From Ligustrum vulgare (lineage: Eukaryota > Streptophyta > Magnoliopsida > Lamiales > Oleaceae): a stretch of DNA of 64,000 nucleotides. Position 1 is the stretch's first letter; the number at the start of each line of letters is the position of its first letter. This document shows, in pieces, positions 1 to 12,027 of this stretch. The notes under the pieces are model-generated. The model was not told the origin of the DNA and did no database searches. It worked only from the letters and a program-made list of their open reading frames with translations. The position numbers and the translations under genes were made by a program. The stretch lies in assembly GCA_963555705.1 (NCBI GenBank), contig OY743184.1:32498614-32562613 (forward strand), given 5' to 3'.

Positions 1-273
1 CTATTAAAAAAAAAAAAAAAAACGAAAATGACACTTATATAGACATCTGAAAAGGGATTTCTTTTTCAAAATCGTACAGCATGAGTTTTTTCAAAATTAC
101 CATCAGTCAATCCCTTTTATCATGAGTTTAAGTTCCCGATTTCGATATCATAAAAAGAAATATATGTTAAAATACGTCTTCTTGCTCCATATTCCTGAAA
201 ACTTTGCATAAGAGTAAAGACTACTTCCACATGAAAGTGAGACCTTTTAAGTGAGACCTTTGAAAATACATAT
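1..273. other. Left flank, no gene recognised
   Basis: AT-rich sequence beginning with an A-tract. I find no coding similarity. It lies on the distal side of the solo LTR insertion and probably belongs to the same intron or downstream region of the minus-strand BSD gene. Its last five bases (CATAT, 269-273) are one copy of the target duplication of the solo LTR. Confidence 0.5.
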
Positions 274-2572
274 TGTTACAACCCAATTTTTTTTAAAGTC
301 AAAGTTAAGGGTATTTTCCAAATTCAAAGTTTGACTAGTGAAAGTCATAGTCTAATAAGGACCTAAATGGAGTAAGTAATTATTTTGGGTATATTTTAAA
401 ATTAAATATATTTAAGGGGGTTTAAATGGATTAGATAGAAGTTTTGAGAATTTATTTTATTATTATAACAAGTTATGGACTAAAGTGTTGTGTAAAAAGA
501 AATGGAGGGACTTAGATTGCAAAAACTTGAGTTAGTGGTCCACTAACTTAGACATTTCATTACACTTTTTCATTTTCAAAAGAGGAGAAGGCTGGGCACG
601 ACAGAGGCTGAAATCGGGAAAAAGAGGAAGGAAAAAGAGGAGAAAAAGAAGAAAGAGGGAAAAGAAAAGGAGGAAGTGGTCTTGGATGCCAACTCGAAAT
701 TAGAGTTCAATTTTTGTTCTCCAAGAGGTAAGAAAGCATAGAATTATGAGATATTTGTGGTAATTGATTAGAGATTTAACTTATTACTTAATTTTATTTT
801 TTTTCAGTTTGAGAAAAGAAGCACAATTTCAAGCTAAGCACTTTGATTTCTCATCTCTATTTTCAGCAAGGTAAGAAATTCAAATTATGACAAACCCTAG
901 AATTCTATTTGGGTTCTTGAATGTATGAAGTTATGGGGAATCAATGTTTTTAGTGAGATGATTATTTGAAGGAATTGTTGTATGGGTTAAGCTAAGAATT
1001 TAATTGGAGCTTTATGATTCATGGTTTTTGTTAGAATGGAAAAATGGAATATTACCATGCTATCTAGTTTGAAGGTAAATTTGATGATTATAAATTATTG
1101 AAGGGACAAGAAAATTGAGTAATCTTATATTGATTAAAGGAATTTTGTTAAGTATGGAGATTCTAAGTCATTATGGTTTTATATATATATGGGGGTTATA
1201 GTAGTTGTTAATGTGATTATTTATACTATATTGTAGGCGGTGAAAAGGAGGTTGGGAAAGCATATCGACCTTCCTAATTGTAGCTCATACCTTGTGAGTA
1301 GAATAATTATTTTAAGAAAATAAGCACTTATTTAAATTATTTCAATTCCAAGTCTTTTATGAAATATTTATGTTACATAGTGCAATGTTGAAATTCATAT
1401 CTATTGTAGAAGTTGAATATTTCTATTTTTCACTTATAGTTTATGATTTTCAGAATGAAGCGAATTTTATTAAATAAGCATTTATTCTTAAGAGTTTAAT
1501 CAGTTCAGTCTAAGCATTTTAAATTGATAATATATCAATATTATATATTTTAGAATATTTAGAGATATTTTTTTTTTAAACCATCAAAAGTACCAAGGTG
1601 ATTTTACCTCATTCTACACTCATGTGAATTTGTTTCCACAATGTTTGACCTGATATGGTTATTTTATCCACTCTGCACTATTGTGAATTTGTTCCATAGT
1701 GTATGACCAGTTTATAGCCTTCGGGCAGCTCTGCGCGCGCGTATGAGAAGAATTACAGAATTATAGAATCTCAGAATTTTAGAATTATCAGATTATAGGT
1801 ACCTTTGGTGTGATTTTTTAGTATTATTATAGTTTACCAGAATCCAAGAATTAAAGAATCCAATAATTTAATTTACAGAATAAAGATTTCAGCTTATAGT
1901 ATCTTGAAATGATATTTTACTCCTGTTTTCATTGATATAAAATTACTTATACTTACATTCCTTACAGTTACACATCTAGAATAAACAACAAAGTGCTTTA
2001 TGTTTTAGTTATGTTTCAAACTATCCACTCACTGAGTTACAAACTCACAAAATCCTTCCTTATTTCTCTTATCAGATAGTAGCTGAGTTGAGCAGCATTG
2101 GAGCCTATTGATCCACCGAGTCGAGCCGCATATTGTCATTAGTTGTATTACTCAATTTGTCATTTTGTATAATTTATATTTCTTTTGGAGTATACTTATC
2201 ATGTTAAATAAGCCATTTTGAATTTTGTAATTAAATGTTGGGCTCACTGCATTTTCCATAGTCAGTGTCTTTTGGGGCTTCTAATTGTAAACACAGAAAG
2301 GTCGATTCGCATGTACTTATTTTGACTAGTTAGTTATTATAGAGACGTGTATGCCCATTTTAAATCAAATTTTTATGTTTGAGAAAAATTGTTGCTTTTC
2401 AGGTAATTTCAGTCCATTTTCTAAAGGAAACTCTATCAAATTTATTTCAAAATATTTTTCATAGTTAACAAGTCAATGTGACCTTGGTGGTAGGTCCAGT
2501 ATCTAGTTGGCGTCTACCACCGGCCATGGCACGTTTTGAGTCCATTAGGGTGATTTGGGACGGGCCGTAACA
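274..2572. mobile_element. Solo LTR of a Ty3/gypsy-type retrotransposon
   Basis: A 2299 bp unit starting TGTTACAACCC and ending GGGCCGTAACA. The two ends are imperfect inverted repeats (9 of 11 match) with the TG...CA dinucleotides of an LTR. It is flanked by a perfect 5 bp target duplication CATAT (269-273 and 2573-2577). No second LTR, primer-binding site or internal domain accompanies it, so it is a solo LTR left by LTR-LTR recombination. The length and TGTTAC start fit large plant gypsy LTRs; the lineage cannot be assigned without the internal region. It sits downstream of exon 1 of the BSD gene, so it probably lengthens an intron. Confidence 0.85.
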
Positions 2573-2577
2573 CATAT

Positions 2578-3097
2578 AATATAGCGAGTGCACCAAATCT
2601 TTCTATTTGTTGCTTCACTACAAAAAAAAATTAATTGACCAAGACATAACTGGATGGATAATATTGGGTAACTGCCATCATGAAAATCATCTCCTGGGAT
2701 TAACTTATAATCCAACATGCGTAATTCATAACCTAGATATAATGAATTGAAAAAATCCTTGACTCCCCCCATCAAACCATGTCCTCAGAAAGCAGAAAAT
2801 TCAACCAGTCTCAGAATGATGAATATGCTAACTCCAATGCTTACTCTAAATCCCAATTGCGGTTTCCACAGTATAGTCCATGGTATCAATTTCATTTGGT
2901 TCCAGACAAAATCAGGACCGAAAGATATAAATTTCTATAGTTGCACTTCATTAAGAGAACTTCAATCTCACTTTAACAAAAAATTTGAAAACACAAAACA
3001 TAAAATCACAACCAAGCATAATGAATCAAAACTGGAAATCACCAGAACCATTACCAAACTTAGAAATGAAAAAAGAGCGCATATCAAATTTACTTAC
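2578..3097 (-). other. Probable intron 1 of the BSD-domain gene
   Basis: The stretch begins (minus strand) with a consensus donor GTAAGT at 3097-3092 right after exon 1. I searched it for the expected continuation of the BSD domain and did not see it; short ORFs here do not resemble the family. The intron appears to run into the solo LTR, and the next exon is probably outside the window. Confidence 0.55.
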
Positions 3098-3713
3098 CAT
3101 CAAATTCTTCTTCATCTGATAAAGGAAAATCTAACCAGGTCTCTGGATGATGCGCAATATTCCTGGCAAAGGCCAAAACTTCCTCTGTTATCCCCACCGC
3201 GTCCTCTAGCATATAATATTCTTCTGATTGCGATAAATTTGAATGATCCCCAAACTGACCAGGCTCTCCTTCACCACATTCTCCCAATTCTCCCTCCTCC
3301 TCCTCCTCATCATCATCATCCAACCCTTCCTTCTCGGATTTTGATTCAGAGCACAACAAACCCAATTTCTGCCCTGGAGGCGGCGGAGGCGGAGGAGGCG
3401 GTGGAGGAGCCAGAAATGAAGCCACACCCCATAATTGACGTGTAACTTGCTCTTTAAATTCTGATAGATCCTCTTTCAGCCCATGTAGATTATTCCGATT
3501 ATCATCATCATTATCATGGTCATTAGCATATAACGATCGATCTTCCACAAACCCTTCTCCTTCGTCTTTGGAGATAATATTTTCTGGGCATTGATCTCCG
3601 GGTCTTCCGCCGTTTTCAGGAAGGGTCAGTCGTGCGCTGTCATTTTGGGCAACCAAATCGTCATCCTCATCGAGATGGAGACTGTTGGCAATTGAGCGAG
3701 CCAACCAGGACAT
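3098..3713 (-). CDS. BSD domain-containing protein, exon 1 (partial gene)
   Basis: Exon 1 opens with MSWLARSIANSL, the N-terminus typical of plant BSD-domain proteins. It continues with an acidic/Asn-rich stretch, a conserved segment EDLSEFKEQVTRQLWGVASFL, a run of eleven prolines, a Glu/Asp-rich block, and the segment EEVLAFARNIAHHPETWLDF, which leads into the BSD fold. The frame is intact for 205 codons and stops at a donor site (G|GTAAGT), so this is a spliced first exon rather than a full gene. BSD proteins occur in TFIIH p62 and in plant proteins of mostly unknown role; a specific function cannot be given. The rest of the gene lies downstream on the minus strand beyond the solo LTR. It is the only ordinary host coding sequence here without disabling changes. 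Confidence 0.85.
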
Positions 3714-5106
3714 TATTGCTTACGCTTGGATTCAGGTATTAAAAAACTGGTGAAGAAGAGATATAATTGGGGAATTTCAATATGATGGTGTTAGTTGTGA
3801 TGATTCATGATTTGTTTCGGTGATTTTGTCGTCTCTAGGCTTTTGTGTTTGGGTATTGAATTTTGAATTTTTTATTTTGTTTTGAGTTATTGTTTTGGTT
3901 GTTTATTTAAGATTGTTGAAAATATATTCTCTTTATAATTTTAAAAATTTATTTTCAAAGACAGAAAATTGAAAGTTGCGTTTACTTTGTAATTTCCTGA
4001 TATAATTATTTTGTGATACTTTATATGTAAAAAATGATTTATTTGTTGAATTATATTAATTTTAATTTTAATTTTAATTTTAATCAGTAAGTAGGCTATT
4101 CAACAAATATTTTTTTAATCTAGCAACTAACAAAACTTGAAATCTAAACAATTAATATATACTACTTCATATATTGAAGAGTAGTTCAATTGTAACATCA
4201 TCGAGTCACTGTCAAATATATATATATATATATATCCACATCTGCGTAGCTATCTCATCTATGACTTTGACTTGTGCCATTTAACATTTTTGACTTGCAT
4301 CAAATTACGACTTTTGTATTAAATAGAAATAATTGGAGAATTGAATAAATAAAAGAGAATGAAAAGAAAAAAATAATTTTCAAAATGTAGAGGATTATTT
4401 AAAATTAAATTATGATAGTTGAGAAATTAAGTAATAAAAAAGGCTTTAATTAAGATATTACAAATGGAGCAGCTCAATTTACAATTGAATTAAATAATCG
4501 ATATAACAAAAAACTAGAATTCACATCGAAACCTCAACTGTACAAGGAGGGAAATGCTTTAATATGATTCATGAAATAAGATAAACCATTATTTATAAAT
4601 CCCTTGGAACCATATTTTTTTTACTTTTGAATTAATTTTGTCAAAGAAATTTTCATAACAATACATAAATTTAAAAATAAAAATAAATAATATTCGAAAG
4701 CAATTAAAAGTTTAAAGAATAACTTATAAATCCACATGATTATAATAAGGAAAGATTAAAAATATATTTATATATTAGTATTCTATCGTAAAATAAAAAA
4801 ATTTAAAAATTGAGTGATTCACTCCCAATCTGGATTGAATGAGGATTCAATCCTTTCATTTCAAATAGGACAGCGTTTTGGATCCAAAACGTGGTACTGT
4901 ATTTTTAATATAAAATGCCCAAAATGAGAAATGTTTTGGGTTTTGTTTGTAATTTTTTTTTGTTTCCGAAAATTTGTTTTCCAAATACGTAAGTGAACGC
5001 GTTTTGGGTATTTTCGAAAATTGAAAACTCAAAATAGCCCCAAAACAACGAAGAGAAAGGGCCCTTACTTATTCTTGAAAGGGTTGAAACTTGAATTCAA
5101 AAACTA

Positions 5107-5139
<33 letters not shown>

Positions 5140-5399
5140 TTTTTAGTTAAATATGCTTGGCAACTAATTACTTTAATAAAATAGATCATTTTTTGAAAAT
5201 GTCAAAATTACCCTTAATGAATAAATTGAAAGCTATATCTTTTCTTTATTCTAGTTGATTTAACTCGGAACTAATTATTTGCACCTTTTGTAACTTATTC
5301 AATTGTACTAAATATTCTTTGTATTTTGATATTTTTTTCAAAGATTTTGGGATAAACTTGCTTGGTTATATATCATAATATTATTATTTCTGAAACTTT
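3714..5399. other. Upstream region of the BSD gene; AT-rich, no gene
   Basis: Contains the 5' UTR and presumably the promoter of the BSD gene just above 3713, a short (TA)n run near 4218-4236, and a poly-A tract near 5113-5137. No coding similarity or TIR-bounded element was recognised. Confidence 0.5.
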
Positions 5400-5953
5400 T
5401 TATTCTATATCCTTATGTTCGAGTGATATATTATAAACTACGTTTATATTTTCGGCAATTTCAACAAAGTTGAATCTTATATTATTTATTATGCCAGCGT
5501 AATCAATATCTTTATATATTTCTTCTAATTTGAATTGGGCAACAGAATATATGCATTGATATTTTTTAGTAATAGTTAATAAAAACGAAATAACTTTATC
5601 ATCCAAATACAGTTTATCACAATCACTAGAAGTGAATGCTTGTAAAGTGTTCATAAATTCAAACAATCAGGTTGATCATGATTATATCTAACTATTCTAT
5701 TTTCTTGATCTAAGGTTCTTAACACTAAACCCGAGAATCTAATTTTAGTATTTTCTTGTAACCAAATCAGATATTGTTGTTGTTGTTTGCACTAATGATA
5801 TCTGATGGTATTTAGTATTTTTTCCCACTTTTCCTGATTATTTTCTTGTTTTAATTCTCCGAAAAGTTTTTCTATATCTCTTGATCTTAAATCAAAGGTA
5901 TTATTTTTAACTATTATAAGTCTCTCAATATCTTCTCTATCATCATTGTTCAT
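5400..5953 (-). pseudogene. Pararetrovirus-associated ORF remnant of unknown function
   Basis: Starts at ATG 5953-5951 with MNNDDREDIERL and continues through about 190 codons with one in-frame stop (TAG) after some 54 residues and a frame change before a second open segment (5666-5400). The composition is Asn/Asp/Glu/Lys rich with likely helices. It lies beyond the intergenic region that follows the last viral ORF, where the first ORF of a circular viral genome would reappear. I do not recognise a domain. Assignment to the virus is by position and composition only. Confidence 0.4.
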
Positions 5954-8824
5954 AATTAAAATTTACAAGCATGTGGAAGCATAAGATTAAAAGCATGTAA
6001 TCAAAGTATGTAAATGACATTAAGTAAACTTACAGTAATCAAATAGAAATAAACAAGCTTTTTCTCCAGTATCGTTCTATAACTGTCTTACATGTACTCA
6101 ATCAATCATTTGAATTAAATGAATATTAGATGTTTTTTTAATAAATTGGGTCCACAATTGCTTTCGCAAAAAAAAATTTCAATCAAGGTTGCACGTCTTA
6201 CTCTAGAAAACTAGCCATGTTTTCACAGACGCTATCTCACAGTATTCAGAATCTCCGTTTTCACCCCTATCTCGACTCCTTTAAGGAAGACCTTACTTAG
6301 AACTTTTCCAAAACTACATGTTTTAAAAACAAGTTTTAAAATTGAAACAAAGTTCAAATATTATCCCAAAATGCCACAACACATCAAAAAGGTTGACGGG
6401 ATCTCTGCTGAGCAACAGATTCTTCAAAGAAGAAAACTCATTTTGGAAAATATCAATACTGCCGGGGGTCATGAGAAACTTAAAGAAAAACTTTTTTAAG
6501 AAAGCTTTGACAAAAACTCAAACATCATTCATTCATAGATTAAAGTTGTACATACTGCAAACTATTTCCTTTGGTACTCACCTTATGAAGTTTAGAACTT
6601 CATAAGTGATTAGCTTATTATAAGCTTTGATATCTTCATACTATTTACCAATATTTTTCTTGAATACAAGTGATGTATACAAGTTTTTGAATAAAAGAGT
6701 ACAAGTACTTGACTCAGATTTTCGGGATGCCTGATAAGTGTGCGTTTTACACACTTATTGTGCTTTTAAATAGATAATTTAATTGACAAATTGAGCAAAT
6801 ATCTACTTATTTATGGTGTTTATCTTGTACAATTAGGTACAACCTCAATTGGAAAGCAAATGGATAAGATTGTAGTGCAATCAGGCTAAAAGAGGAGCAA
6901 ATTTGATGTCCAATGACCTAATCGAAAGAAATCAAAAGTTCATGGACTCAATTGCAGTATCTCAGAAAGTTGGAGAACTAAAGATGCAAATATTTTAGGG
7001 GCATACTTCTAATAAAAGCCAAAATTTGAGGACTAAATTGAAGAAGACCAAAAGTTGGAGGACCTGGATGGCAATTAATTGAAGGACCAGACCACAAACA
7101 CTCACTCAGCTGAACCACATGATTGCGTAGTTAAGCACAGGTCGCGTTCGCGAACTAGGCCATAGATCCAACCCGAGAGATTTCAACTCAGCCACGCGAT
7201 CGCGAGGCACTCAGCCACGCGATCGCGTGGCAACTTTTTGGCCAATTCCGGATTTTATTTTCTGTTTTTTTATTTATTTTAAATTAAGGCCGCGTTTGGC
7301 TCGTTTGGGGCGCGTTTTTGGACATTTTTTAGGTCAGATTTTTGGGGGTATTTATACCCCCACTTCTCTCTTCAACCTAATCCCCAATTTTCTTGAGCAA
7401 ACCCTAGCCCCCTTCCCTCTTTTTCTCTGTTTTCTTTCTTCTTCTTTTCTTTTCTTTTCTTTTCTCTTTCTTTTCTTTCTTTGTTTTTGATTTAGTTTGT
7501 AAATTAGTTGTAGTTTAGTTTTGTTTCTAAGTTACTAGCACCATTTGGATCAAAGAAGCAAGAAGTAAGTGGAAATAAAAAGTATTGTTGAAAGATTCTT
7601 GGAGCAAAAATCAAGGGAAGTGTTGTATTTCATTTTTCTTGTATTTTTATCCTTAATTTCTATATTTTGTGATGTATTTTCATAAACTTTATCTTTTGTG
7701 GAATATTTATATAATGGGCTAGTTGTTTTATGTTGGGATGATTGATGTAGCTTAACTTAGTTAAAGTAATTTTAATGTTTGTTTATTAATTTTGAGCTTA
7801 TTTATGTGTGTTTGTTATTGAGATTATTCCATGTGTTTGATTGATCACCAAATATATGTTTTGTGAAGTGTATGATAATCGAGAGATATTATGCATTTTA
7901 GATCAAATAACAAATGCTCTAGGTTCTTGTTAAGGATAGAGATATACCTTAAACCCTAGATGATCCATTCCGCTATTTTCACAAAGAGTTAATGCAATTG
8001 ATTGTGCCTTAATCGACATAGAGATATAGTAGGTTAAACCGATTGATTAGGGTTAATTTCACTCGAGAGAGGTAATTAGCTAAGCTTGGAAAATCGGGTC
8101 TAACATTGTAAATGAGTAATGTATTAATTTGCATGTGTTGAGAAATTACTTAAGCGAGAGTTAAGTGAAATCATGAATTCCAACTATTTTATCTTTCATT
8201 TTTCTTATTTTAATTTGGTTTAAAATTAGTTTCTTTAATTTAGAATTTCCAAAAAATCCATCTTTTTAATTGTGTGTTTCTCTTTGTTGTTAGAATTAAA
8301 TTAATTAAAGTTATATAATCTAGATTATACATTCCTAGTGTTATCGACAACCCGGACTCAAAAAGTCCACTTTATTACTTGTACGCGACCCGTGCGCTTG
8401 CGGTACACTATTTTGAGCGAACAATGCCTTCTTTACTGAACTACTCCCCGTTTTATAGAGGTCCTGAATCATTTTCATCAATTCCTTTATTGATAAGGAA
8501 TCTTATCTCATGTGCATTAACTCTTGGTTGTTGGGTAGTCACCAACTATTTTCGGTGCGTTATCTCCTCTTGCTAGTTGGCTCCAATTATTTTGACAAGT
8601 TATCTTCCAGATTGTGACAAAAGACCACACCTTTTCTTTAATAAAAAGACTTTATTAAAGTAGTGAGTGAAAGGTCTTTGTCATGTCAGCTATCTTCCAA
8701 TATCTTCTAGCTTTTAGTGACCACACTTTTTCTTTAATAAAGAAACTTTATTAAAGTAGTGATAAAGCGTCACTGTTTGGCTGCATTATTTTTCCATCCT
8801 TGAGTCAAAGAACTCTGCTGGGAA
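5954..8824 (-). other. Pararetrovirus intergenic-like region, split by a solo LTR
   Basis: Without the solo LTR (6732-8423) this is about 1.1 kb of non-coding sequence between the last large viral ORF and the 5953-5400 ORF. That matches the place of the large intergenic region (promoter, leader, polyadenylation) of pararetroviruses. The short plus-strand ORFs here look spurious. I could not find an intact tRNA-Met primer-binding site in it. Confidence 0.4.
6732..8423 (+). mobile_element. Solo LTR inside the pararetrovirus
   Basis: A 1692 bp unit starting TGATAAGTGTGCG and ending TTTTGAGCGAACA, flanked by a perfect 5 bp duplication ATGCC (6727-6731 and 8424-8428). The inner sequence has a promoter-like half with pyrimidine-rich tracts (about 7380-7490), then an AT-rich half ending with a GACCCGTGCGCTTGCGG motif just before the end. 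That motif is similar to the 3' ends of large plant gypsy (Athila/Tat-type) LTRs I have seen. No internal domain or second LTR is present. Because both flanks are viral, it inserted after the virus did. Orientation is inferred from the end motif. Confidence 0.82.
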
Positions 8825-9281
8825 TTATGTAATATCAAGTGATGCATGTCTCATATCTTCAATGAGACGGTGTTCACATTTGTGTTCTGGATGGTCCCAC
8901 ATTATTTTGCATAGTTCTTTGAGCATAGTTTCACTTCCACTTACTTCATTGATGATAATTTTCTCAAGTATGTGGTCCAATTCACAGATAACTACTTCCT
9001 TAGATGTCAATCTGTCAATTGAGTAAATTACATAATTATCTGAAGGATATAGCCAAATTTTTCTTTTTCAGAAATAAATTGACTTAAATTATCAAATATT
9101 TATTTATATCCTTTAGCTTTTCTGTAAGAAATCATGTTAACAATATCTTCATATCCATTCTTAACAACTTTTTGGCTAGTTAGTAAGAAGTGATGGTTTG
9201 TGATCCCTATCTTGATACAATGGAATGATTGAATTATTGTTCCTTCATATTTATCCCATTTCATTGTGGATAAAAAGAATC

Positions 9282-9345
<64 letters not shown>

Positions 9346-10042
9346 TTTTGATAACTTCAGTAAATCTTCGAACCGCCTTTTTAACATCTATAGGAAGTTG
9401 TGAAATTTCCTGTAGATCCTTGCTTGGATATATGCAAAGTATATTCCCTAGTTAAAAGCAATTTTGAACTCAATTAGTTGGCACTCCTGGATAGAAATTT
9501 ATCTTGTTATATTTTCCATAGTGTAGGCTCTTCATCCATTTCCATACTTCGAGTTACCAATCTAACAGTATATTGAAAATAACAATAAAGAAGAGAACTT
9601 CCTCATAGTTATCTTCGTTTGTTAATTTTTGTTCGTGTCAAATTTTTACCACATCTTTTTGATTTATTTGCTCAATATGGGTTTTGGAATCAATTTCATT
9701 CCTCTATGAAGAGGTTTCCATAACCTTCTTGGTATTTTGGTTATCCTTCTTGAATGAAGTCTTTATATCCTTCTTCATATTTTCAGTACAAACAATAGTA
9801 TTAATTTTTCCCTATGAGGGGGTTCCTAATATTTTCTTGTCTTTCCCTTTCTCCCTGAGAAGAGCGCTAGTACGCATAAGACCCGATGAAGGGTTACTAG
9901 ACTTTGTACAAGTATTTTCTGCTGAAGGGGCTATCTTGGTACTGCCGAGAAGGCTTTCTTGAATATTTTGAATATGTATATCCAAATAAAAGACTTTAAG
10001 TTCAAGTATCTGGACTTTTGTCTTTAATTCTTCCAACTCCAT
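8825..10042 (-). pseudogene. Pararetrovirus downstream ORF, coiled-coil/transactivator-like, decayed
   Basis: Begins at ATG 10042-10040 (MELEELKTKVQILELK), slightly overlapping the end of the RNase H frame, with a leucine-heptad coiled-coil start. A Ser/Thr/Pro-rich linker follows, then stops and frame changes, and a last open piece at 9010-8825. Position directly after RT-RNase H matches the transactivator (TAV/ORF VI-like) gene of caulimovirids, but the fold is not recognisable here. A (TA)n tract of about 61 bp lies inside it (9284-9344). Confidence 0.45.
9284..9344. repeat. (TA)n microsatellite in the pararetrovirus
   Basis: About 30 uninterrupted TA units inside the last viral ORF. It produces meaningless Ile-Tyr repeats in translation. 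Confidence 0.95.
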
Positions 10043-11464
10043 CTTCGCTAAGATAATCAGGAAGAAAGTTAGACTGTCCTTTAATATATTCAATATCAAA
10101 CTTGAAATATGAAAACCATATCTGCATTCTGATAATGTATCTATTGGTAATAAATGGATCAAAATTATTTTTCAAAAATGCTTTAACTTGTGTATTATCA
10201 GTTCTAATCAAGAACTTTTTTGGTAGCAAGTAATCTTAATATTTTTGAACTCATCGCTTCACAACAATGAGTTCTTTTCTATTTGTTTCATACCTCGTTT
10301 CAACTTCTTTGAATGTTCCTGATGTATATCCTACAAATATTTCAGGACAAGAACAATTCTTTTCACATTTATATTCTTTATGATTCCTTTTTACCTTAAG
10401 TACTGCACCCTAGTAGTTATCTGAGCGTTAGTTTCAAGGATAAAGAAATCCTCTTCTTGTAGAATAAAAAGTTTTAGTAGATTTTTTAATTCTTCCTTTA
10501 CCTTCTTGATGTTTTTACGATCTCGTTCATCCCAGGACCACATTACATTTTTCCTTAATTTTGGAAGAAAGTAATTTTTTAACTTGGAACAATTTTAAAT
10601 AAATCCTTCAGCATAATTTAATATACCGAGGAAACTTTGTAAAGGTTTTTTATCTTTGATTTTTTAAGGAAAATCTTGAAATTTTTCACCAATATGAGAT
10701 TGCAGTTGTAATTCTCCTTCTTTTATGAATAATCCAAGAAATTCTGTCTCTGTTTTTGCTATCTCAGCTTTCTTTTGAGAAAGTGTAATACCATGTTTTT
10801 TCATGATATAACAAAACTTTTCAAGATGTTCAATATGTTCTTTCATATCTTTTGAATGAATAAGTAAATTATATATGTAGATAATACAAAAATGAGTAAT
10901 AGGTTTTATTACCTCATCCATTCTTCTTTGGAATATCTGCGGTGCATTTTTTAATTCAAATTTACCTAAAGGATTGGGAATGCTAAATGCAGTTAAAGGT
11001 TTGCTATCTTCTGTGAGCATAATTTGCTAAAATCCTGATTTACAATCTAACTTTGGAAACATCTTCTTATTTTGTACTTGTTTAATAAGGATGTCCTTAT
11101 TTGGCAAGTAATATCCATCGAATTTTGTAACTTCGTTCAGCCTCTTATAGTTTATCACCATTATGGCTTTTCCTCTTTTAATTTCACTATATTTCCTAAC
11201 CAGAAAGGCTGGACTACAGTGTGGACTTTTACTAGGCCCGATTAGTTTGGCTTCCAGTAATTCTTTTATTTGAATTTTAAATTTTTCTAGGTCTTCAACA
11301 CTATATCTCACCGGTTTAACTTTTACTACAGTATCTGATTTTATAAGCTCTATCTTGGGTTTAGCCATATTTGTATCCCATTTTTCTAATGGGTTTTCAG
11401 AATAAGTTTCAGAAATTTCTTTTCTAAGTTTTTCTAACTTATCTTCTATTGTCATTTTTAGCAC
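10002..11464 (-). pseudogene. Pararetrovirus reverse transcriptase-RNase H, broken
   Basis: Two RT pieces and one RNase H piece lie in order on the minus strand. 11464-11027 carries the RT palm entry (SPHCSPAFLVRK, then VINYKRLNEVT). 11020-10664 continues with APQIFQRRMDEV and a degenerate catalytic box IYIYNLLIHS, where the family has Y/F-x-D-D, so both catalytic aspartates are lost. 10229-10002 carries the RNase H end (IRTDNTQVKAFLKNN; FDIEYIKGQSNFLPDYLS). Between them the frame is broken by stops. This arrangement, with no integrase afterward, supports a pararetrovirus and not an LTR retrotransposon. The enzyme cannot be active. Confidence 0.8.
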
Positions 11465-11585
11465 ATTAATTGGTTTAAATTTTTATGTACTCCAACATCC
11501 ACCACGCTGGGTTGAGGAGCTCTGATGATTAATTTGTTTGTAAGCTGTGCTTATGGCTTTTGTGATTTTAGGTGTAAATATCTTG

Positions 11586-11862
11586 TGTAATGATCCAGGT
11601 CCCACTTAACGAGCTGTCCTGACCGTTAGATGACGACGTATTGTCCTCACTGTACCAACATGGATCTTTTCAGCACGCTTTGTCCTCACTCGCATGTTCC
11701 CCGAGAAAACTTCCCAGGAGGTCACCCATCATAGAATTGCTCCAAGCCAAACACACTTAACTGTGGAGTTTCTAACGATGGACTTCCGAAAAAGAAGGTG
11801 CACATTGTTGGTATGAGTAGTACATATCAAATATTTTAACCTTTCTTGGTCAGAGTGTTACA
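11586..11862 (-). repeat. Cassandra 3' LTR (5S-derived block about 11710-11772)
   Basis: 277 bp, direct repeat of 12028-12304, ends TGTAAC.../...TTACA in element orientation. The 5S-like block is on the minus strand. Confidence 0.88.
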
Positions 11863-12010
11863 ATCATCCCCATTAGACTCGCGACGTCCTCGTCTCGCTT
11901 AAACCATCTGAGGATTCATTGCTAGGCGTTGGGATTCTAGAGGTGGCTCCTGCCCTATGACGTAGCACTTTGTCTCGCATAGTACTTAGTTCCCGATTTT
12001 TGGCTAGCTG

Positions 12011-12025
12011 TTGTCTCTGATACCA
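12011..12025 (-). promoter_or_regulatory. Primer-binding site of Cassandra (tRNA-iMet)
   Basis: Minus strand TGGTATCAGAGACAA, two bases inside the 5' LTR; the first eleven bases equal the standard plant initiator-tRNA-Met primer-binding sequence. Confidence 0.85.
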
Positions 12026-12027
12026 TT

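Noticed and set aside
2747..3445. 232-codon plus-strand ORF overlapping the BSD exon
   Set aside because: It is the antisense shadow of the BSD exon and intron; the proline and acidic tracts read as His/Pro-rich runs. The minus frame matches a known family.
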